Shown here: positions 47,110 to 55,846 of the stretch, one piece after another
Position numbering within the stretch: the stretch's first letter is position 1
Layout: each line of letters begins with the position of its first letter
The notes under the pieces: generated by a model
Told to the model about the DNA's origin: nothing
The model's input: the letters and a program-made list of their open reading frames with translations, nothing else
The model's database searches: none
Made by a program: the position numbers and the translations under genes
DNA from: JAEUMG01 sp046349315
Lineage (GTDB): Bacteria; Pseudomonadota; Alphaproteobacteria; Rhizobiales; Aestuariivirgaceae
Reading direction: 5' to 3'
Assembly (NCBI GenBank): GCA_046349315.1
Contig: JAXMCQ010000031.1
Span: forward strand, 1 to 55,846
DNA: 55,846 nt

Positions 47110-48525
47110 TCAGTCCTTCCCCAATCCTTTTGAATGGGCAAGGCGGAAGGATGCAATGCAACCGATGATTGCCAATGGGAGATAAGGCCAGAAAAGTGTC
47201 GATGCCGCGCTCTCCGCGGCCTCTTTCGTGAAGCCGCCGGAGAAGCCGCTGGCATTGGCGATGATCCCGGTCAGAGCCGCACCGACCGCGTAGCCAAGCC
47301 GCTGCAAGGTGGAGAAGGCAGAGGCGGCGATGTCACGCTCGCCGGCAGAAGCGGCCTCGATGATTCGCCGGCTGGCGAAGGGCCAGAGGATGCCGAAGCC
47401 GCCGCCTTGCAGCAGGGCGCAGAACAAGATTCCGGGGATTGTGCCCATGGGAATGGTGATTGCGAAGCCGGCGATGCCGGCGGTGACCATCATGGCGCCG
47501 CCAGTCACGATGATCGGCTCGTAACGGGCGGAGGCGGTTGCCACCAGGATGGAAAGGATGGACCAGGCAATCGACTCGCTGGCGATGATGAGGCCCGTTG
47601 TCAGAGGCGTGAAGTCGTGAAGCCCCGCGAGGAGGAGGGGACCATAAAAGCCGAATGAGCAAGTTGAGACCGACAGTGCCGCGACCATGATCATGCCGGA
47701 GCCGATGGTGGTGTGCGGATTGAAAGTAGCGGTTGGGAATAGTCGAGAACGGGCCGAGCGAGAATCGAGCAGAAAAAACGCGGCAACGCCCGCAAAGCCG
47801 AGCGCGATCAGCGCGAGCGCGATCGGCAGTCTCGTCTCAACGCCGGCCGCCGCGATGGCCATGACACCTCCCGACAGACAGGCGAGTGCCAGCCAGGGGA
47901 AATCAGCGGGCCTGTCGGACTGAATTGGCGTTTCTTTTCGGAGGACGACGAGGCAGGCTCCCGCGAAGACGAGGGCCGCCATCGCGAAAAAAGCGAAAGC
48001 CCACCGCCAAGAAAGCCATGTGTCGACAAGGCCGCCGAAGAGCGGGCCGCCGAACGCTGAAATGCCCCATACGACCGAGAGAATGGCCATGAGTTGTGGC
48101 CAGATGCGGGTCGGGAAGTATCGCTGGGTTGCGACGAAAGATAGCGAGATCAGGGCGCCACCGCCGAAGCCGCTGATGACGCGCCCGATGAGCAGGATGG
48201 GCATGCTGGGCGCAAAGGCGGTCACCGTGCAGCCGATCGCAAAAATGATCGCCGCCACGATCATATTGGCCCGTACAGTCCAATAGACCGACAGGCGCCC
48301 GGCGGCAGCACCGGCAATGATCGAGCCGGTTTCGTAGATCGCGAAGCTCCAGCCGGTATACTCAACCCCGCCGATCTCGCGGATCATCGAGGGCATGATC
48401 GTGGTGATCATGTTCTCGCAGCCGGCGTGGAAAATGAGCCCCAGGCTGATGAAGCAGAGGCGCGCCAGATCGCCGCTGCGCCAGAGGGCGAGCCAATCAG
48501 TGCGCTGGGCGGTTATCTCGGTCAT
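47110..48525 (-). CDS. MFS transporter
   Basis: The product is 471 residues with at least 12 hydrophobic helices and the major-facilitator pattern. Between helices 2 and 3 lies GRLSVYWTVRAN, followed by an antiporter-style GRVISGFGGGALISLSF. Drug or metabolite export is likely, but the substrate cannot be inferred. Its ATG overlaps the stop of the upstream repressor gene (ATGA), so both are made from one mRNA controlled by the palindrome at 49178-49203. The C terminus (RLAHSKGLGKD) is complete. In the second half, GTIPGILFCALLQGGGFGILW is typical of the DHA subfamilies. Confidence 0.88.
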   Translation of the reverse strand: MTEITAQRTDWLALWRSGDLARLCFISLGLIFHAGCENMITTIMPSMIREIGGVEYTGWSFAIYETGSIIAGAAAGRLSVYWTVRANMIVAAIIFAIGCTVTAFAPSMPILLIGRVISGFGGGALISLSFVATQRYFPTRIWPQLMAILSVVWGISAFGGPLFGGLVDTWLSWRWAFAFFAMAALVFAGACLVVLRKETPIQSDRPADFPWLALACLSGGVMAIAAAGVETRLPIALALIALGFAGVAAFFLLDSRSARSRLFPTATFNPHTTIGSGMIMVAALSVSTCSFGFYGPLLLAGLHDFTPLTTGLIIASESIAWSILSILVATASARYEPIIVTGGAMMVTAGIAGFAITIPMGTIPGILFCALLQGGGFGILWPFASRRIIEAASAGERDIAASAFSTLQRLGYAVGAALTGIIANASGFSGGFTKEAAESAASTLFWPYLPLAIIGCIASFRLAHSKGLGKD

Positions 48526-49166
48526 GCGGTTTGGCTTTTCAGGTCGGTGATCCGGTAGGCGCAGCGCCGGGCGCCAGACAGCAAATGCTCGCTGCGCTCG
48601 ATGCGTGCGTTAGGCCCCAGCGCGGCCGCGAAGAGACGAAGTTCGGAGCGGCAGAAGCCCTGGCAGGCGCGGGCAGCAGCACAGATCGGACAGTGGTTTT
48701 CGATGAGGAGGAGGGCGCCGTCGGTGAGAGATTGTGCCTCGGCCATATAGCCCTCCTGGCTGCGGATATCGGCCAGCCTGGCCACCTTTTCGGAGAGGGT
48801 TTCGCACTCACGAAGTGCGGTGGCATAGCGGTCAGCCATGGCCTTTTCCCGCTCGGAGACGAGCCGGTCGAACCCGTCTTCGCCGAAAATCTGGCGGGCA
48901 GACGCTATGAGTTCGAGGGTGAGGGAGGCGTGACTGTCGGGGAATCGTTTTTCGGCCGAGGCGGTCAGGCGCCACAGGCGCTTGGGCCGACCGACCGATC
49001 GGGCGATGTCCTCAAAGGCCACAAGATCCTTGTCCAGCAGGGACTTGAGGTGCTTTCGGGTGCCGGGGAGGGTGATGGCAAGGGCGGAGGCCAAGGCCTG
49101 GGTCGACTGGGGGCCCCGGGACTTGAGCAGGTAGAGGAACCGGTTGTCGCCCGCTTGACTTTCCAC
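48522..49166 (-). CDS. SufR/COG2345-like winged-helix regulator with C-terminal cysteines
   Basis: The product is 214 residues from GTG 49166. An N-terminal winged helix (RFLYLLKSRGPQSTQALASAL, then TRKHLKSLLDKDLV and VGRPKRLWRLT) is followed by a helical dimer region. The C-terminal block has NHCPIC, ACQGFCRSEL and GARRCAYRI. C159, C172 and C202 are spaced as in SufR-type [Fe-S]-sensing repressors, and C162 and C168 are additional. It may sense a cluster or oxidant and repress the MFS gene (inference). The TTG at 49190 would put codons inside the palindromic operator, so the GTG is preferred. The stop overlaps the MFS start. Confidence 0.82.
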   Translation of the reverse strand: MESQAGDNRFLYLLKSRGPQSTQALASALAITLPGTRKHLKSLLDKDLVAFEDIARSVGRPKRLWRLTASAEKRFPDSHASLTLELIASARQIFGEDGFDRLVSEREKAMADRYATALRECETLSEKVARLADIRSQEGYMAEAQSLTDGALLLIENHCPICAAARACQGFCRSELRLFAAALGPNARIERSEHLLSGARRCAYRITDLKSQTA

Positions 49167-49177
49167 GTCCGCACCCC

Positions 49178-49203
49178 ATATAGAAACCAAGTGGTTTCTA
49201 TAT
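49178..49203. promoter_or_regulatory. Palindromic operator of the repressor/MFS operon
   Basis: ATATAGAAACCA at 49178-49189 and its exact inverse complement at 49192-49203 are separated by 2 bp (24 of 26 positions paired). It starts 11 bp upstream of the repressor GTG, so a dimeric repressor bound here would block the promoter or transcription start. It is most simply an autoregulatory site. Confidence 0.8.
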
Positions 49204-49303
49204 TCCTTGCGCTGTCATAAGCAAGGGGATTCGGAAGAAAGCGCGCAAAATCCCCGGAATTCTGCGGGTTCCAAAAGATTACAAAAATTTTGCGACAAGG
49301 CGC

Positions 49304-49333
49304 TTGACACTCAACGGGGGCCGCTCATATAAA
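49304..49333 (+). promoter_or_regulatory. rRNA operon promoter
   Basis: TTGACA at 49304-49309 and TATAAA at 49328-49333 have an 18-bp spacer. An A/T-rich stretch (49281-49291) lies just upstream. The promoter is about 370 bp before the mature 16S end. Confidence 0.75.
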
Positions 49334-49485
49334 CCCCACCACTGAGGGACGCGCACCGCTCTGCGGCGCCAACATCCCTGGTTGAACCCTAACGCAGCTG
49401 GCGTGCAATTGCCGGTACCGCTCGAAAGAGGACCGGCAACTAATCGCGTCCGCTGCATTAAGGTTGGAGGGTGTCTCATCCTCCC

Positions 49486-49497
49486 CGCTGATTGACA
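49486..49497 (+). promoter_or_regulatory. boxA-like antitermination site in the 16S leader
   Basis: CGCTGATTGACA resembles boxA (E. coli TGCTCTTTAACA), matching 9 of 12. A similar copy lies before 23S at 51640-51651. Such sites recruit NusB/NusE for rRNA antitermination. Confidence 0.5.
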
Positions 49498-49701
49498 TCG
49501 TTGAAGAAAGAAAGAGAAACGCAGGCGGCGTGTGTCCTGGCGGTTCGCGGAGAAATTCGCGGACACAAAGAGACATCGGTCGATTGCGTTTTGAGAAGCC
49601 AAATAGCTTCGATGGAAACATCGAAATTACATGGTATCTCGTCAATTTGTACGCAATGCGATCATTGCCGGTATTCGCAAGAACACCGGCGAGCTGTTTC
49701 A

Positions 49702-51198
<1,497 letters not shown>

Positions 51199-51338
51199 GA
51201 ACCTTCATGGTCCGGATTTTCCGGCCATATCGGATCGTCATTGGAATATTAGGGGCGAAGTCACGCCCCATTTGGCGGGACACCGCCGTCTCCGTTTCTC
51301 TTTCTTTCAGGTCGCATGATAGGCGAGGGCTGAATATC

Positions 51339-51415
51339 GGGCCTGTAGCTCAGTTGGTTAGAGCGCGCGCTTGATAAGCGTGAGGTCGAAAGTTCAACTC
51401 TTTCCAGGCCCACCA
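51339..51415 (+). tRNA. tRNA-Ile (GAT)
   Basis: This is a 77-nt cloverleaf with acceptor GGGCCTG/CAGGCCC, anticodon GAT in CTTGATAAG, T-loop GTTCAACTC and an encoded CCA. It lies in the 16S-23S spacer. Confidence 0.97.
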
Positions 51416-51480
51416 GGATCAGGAATCGGTAATCCGGCGCGAGCGTCAGATACTGATTTCGTCTGAACTACCGGTCCAGA

Positions 51481-51556
51481 GGGGCCGTAGCTCAGTTGGG
51501 AGAGCGCTAGCTTTGCAAGCTTGAGGTCACCGGTTCGATCCCGGTCGGCTCCACCA
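51481..51556 (+). tRNA. tRNA-Ala (TGC)
   Basis: This is a 76-nt cloverleaf with acceptor GGGGCCG/CGGCTCC, anticodon TGC in CTTTGCAAG, T-arm GGTTCGATCCC and an encoded CCA. It is the second spacer tRNA, 65 bp after tRNA-Ile. Confidence 0.97.
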
Positions 51557-51639
51557 TTAAGCCCTATCGCCAATCATGCCAGTGCCGGAAATCCGTCCGG
51601 CCGACCTCACCGAGTTCGCCCGCTCAATGCGGTGCGTTA

Positions 51640-51651
51640 TGCTCATTGACA
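51640..51651 (+). promoter_or_regulatory. boxA-like antitermination site before 23S
   Basis: TGCTCATTGACA matches E. coli boxA TGCTCTTTAACA at 10 of 12 positions and repeats the leader site at 49486. Confidence 0.55.
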
Positions 51652-51801
51652 TCGTGAAGAAGGGATTTGTCTGTATTTGCCGCGAGCCGCGGCTGTGGCG
51701 CTTGACCGCCCACAACAGGCAAATCTTGCACAATCAACTAGTCTTTCTTCAATGACCATTCGTTCCAGAGCCTGCCGAGAACCGGCTCCGGGACATCTAG
51801 G

Positions 51802-54586
<2,785 letters not shown>

Positions 54587-54619
54587 TCGAAATTCTAGTT
54601 GATTGTCTGTCCTTCGCCG

Positions 54620-54735
54620 GCCTGGTGGCTATGGCGAGGTGTCTGAACCCGATCCCATCCCGAACTCGGTCGTTAAACGCCTCAGCGCCCATGGTACTTC
54701 GTCTTAAGACGCGGAAGAGTAGGTCGCCGCCAGGC
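54620..54735 (+). rRNA. 5S ribosomal RNA
   Basis: The length is about 116 nt. GCCTGGTGGCTATGGCGAGG pairs at its ends with the 3' GCCGCCAGGC. The internal segment ACCCGATCCCATCCCGAACTC and GTAGGTCGCCGCCAGG are typical. It is the last gene of the rRNA operon; no tRNA-Met follows in the window. Confidence 0.95.
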
Positions 54736-54788
54736 CTGCGAAAGACAGACAAAAAGTGCAAACGCCCTTCTTCACACCTTCAAACAAA

Positions 54789-54820
54789 AACCCGCCGATC
54801 AGAAATGGTCGGCGGGTTTT
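54789..54820. terminator. Bidirectional Rho-independent terminator
   Basis: CCCGCCGA pairs with TCGGCGGG, flanked by an A-run on the left and TTTT on the right, so it works in both directions. It ends the rRNA operon (plus strand) and the TPR gene (minus strand). Confidence 0.88.
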
Positions 54821-54836
54821 GTGTTTCTTTCGATGC

Positions 54837-55570
54837 CTAAAGATTCGCTTTGGCAACGTTCAACCAGTCGCGATCCGATTCGGTGACGATAACGCGCCGG
54901 GCGCTCGCGGCCTTAACAACGTCCTCAAACAGTTTGCGTGCCCGCTCTATCTCTCCGCGGCGGAGCAATAGGAGGCCGTATCGCGTGCGCGCCTCGAGAC
55001 CTGCGTAATAGCCGGAGAGCGATTCATACTCCTCTTCTGCTTCCGCAAACCGATCCTGCGCCTCAAGGGTGCGCGCATAGAGAAGGTGCGCCTCCTGATT
55101 TTGCAGTTTCGGATGCGCGTCGCGCAATCGCTCGAGCGTTGCCTGTGCTCCCGGCCCGTCGCCGGCTCCGAGCTGAGCGCGCGCCAAGCCAAACAAAGTG
55201 CGGCATCTTCTGCGAACATCCCTTGCGCAGCTTCGCGATAGAGCTTGATCGCGTCCTCCCACATGCCTTTGCGCTCGCACTCGTCCGCCAATTCGCGTTT
55301 GGCCTGGACAGACCCCGTCAAAGCAACGGCTTCGCTGCGCCGGCGCCATTCCCTGTCGGGGTCGAGGAGATCGCCAATGTCATTCGAGACTTTCTGGGCA
55401 CGCCGCGACCTGGCCATTTCCGGAATGATCTCGAAAATGACATAGGCGATCGACCCCAGAGCGGGGACGAACAGGAGGATGAACAGCCAATAATAGGGAC
55501 GCCCCGTCCGCATGGCATGGACTGCAAGTCCGATCGCAATAATGGGGTGTAGACCCCCGAGAAACGGCAC
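54837..55570 (-). pseudogene. Frameshifted membrane/TPR protein (PLDc_N-like N terminus)
   Basis: Two reading frames on the minus strand join into one protein of about 244 residues. The first frame starts at GTG 55570 (GGGAGA upstream) with FLGGLHPIIAIGLAVHAM and YYWLFILLFVPALGSIAYVIF, a phospholipase D N-terminal-like membrane segment. TPR helices follow to the segment AAQGMFAEDAAL. Near 55190-55203 the frame breaks; the second frame continues LFGLARAQLGAGDGPGA to a stop at 54837, with further TPR units (EAEEEYESLSGYYAGLEARTRYG). One missing base in CACTTTG restores LLFGLARAQL. It is either a real mutation or a sequencing error. The family is conserved in alphaproteobacteria with unknown role. 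Confidence 0.75.
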
Positions 55571-55846
55571 AGAGAATCTCCCGTTGACCTCAGGGCAGTT
55601 CAAAGCAGGGGACTCCGCTGGATGCAAGGGGAGGAGCCCGCGAACGGTTTATCGGCGGGGTAGATCCTATTTAAAGGTGTGGTTTTCGTCTTAAGGTAGA
55701 AATCGACGCTAGCCCCCATAAAACCGTTTAAGATTTCACTGTTTGTTCTCTCGGCTATCCCCCTACCACCCCGCCCTCGAAGGCCCTCCAGCGGCCTCCT
55801 AAACGCGCTCCAGAGGCATTGTAGGCGGCATCGTTCCTTTTTCGTA

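Overview
The window is a high-GC alphaproteobacterial chromosome segment. The gene order (Suv3-like helicase, S4 protein, ferredoxin and carD; cobS, cobT and a J-domain protein; aroK-aroB-CorC; lysC, ptsP, prfA, prmC, DUF4167 and clpB), the DUF1178 and DUF4167 proteins, the 16S rRNA text and the 16S-Ile-Ala-23S-5S operon together suggest the Hyphomicrobiales or a close relative. Nothing in the sequence fixes the genus.

Layout. 1-5,000: carD (with a long Lys/Ala/Pro-rich N-terminal tail), fdxA, an S4-domain protein and a large Suv3-like helicase, all on the minus strand. 5,000-7,450: a nucleotidyltransferase-fold protein, a 670-bp non-coding stretch with imperfect direct repeats, rpmB with a clear promoter and terminator, a 117-bp inverted-repeat element and a hexapeptide acyltransferase. 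7,450-12,350: a compact accessory locus with a 94-residue peptide ending in four tandem 12-residue repeats, a YcaO enzyme, a TfuA protein and a BTAD/SARP-type multidomain regulator. 12,350-27,000: housekeeping genes, including a phytase-like esterase, cobT, cobS, a J-domain protein, bolA, an FAD oxidoreductase, a CorC-type protein, aroB, aroK, xerD, accA, an orphan 55-residue Flp pilin and secA. 27,100-44,900: a PpiC isomerase, argJ and mutT; a methyltransferase; comF, grxC, a nitrilase-like hydrolase and DUF1178; ubiG; then lysC, ptsP, a RodZ-like protein, prfA, prmC, DUF4167 and clpB. 44,900-49,200: an M23 peptidase and a cysteine-containing repressor/MFS pair behind a near-perfect palindromic operator. 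49,300-54,820: a complete rRNA operon. 54,830-55,570: a membrane/TPR gene broken by a one-base frameshift.

The most interesting item is the 7.7-10.1 kb locus. It looks like a RiPP (ribosomally made, post-translationally modified peptide) pathway in which YcaO and TfuA would thioamidate a multi-core precursor. The precursor has a leader of about 46 residues and four units of VLTTMRAQ[A/P]TxX. The units contain no cysteine, which argues against cysteine-derived azoles. All four use a different arginine codon at the same position, which points to selection on the peptide rather than recent DNA duplication. No dedicated protease or exporter is visible nearby. The organisation recalls the repeat precursor and YcaO-TfuA pair of actinobacterial thiovarsolins, but the core sequence is unlike theirs and I do not recognise it as a characterised product.
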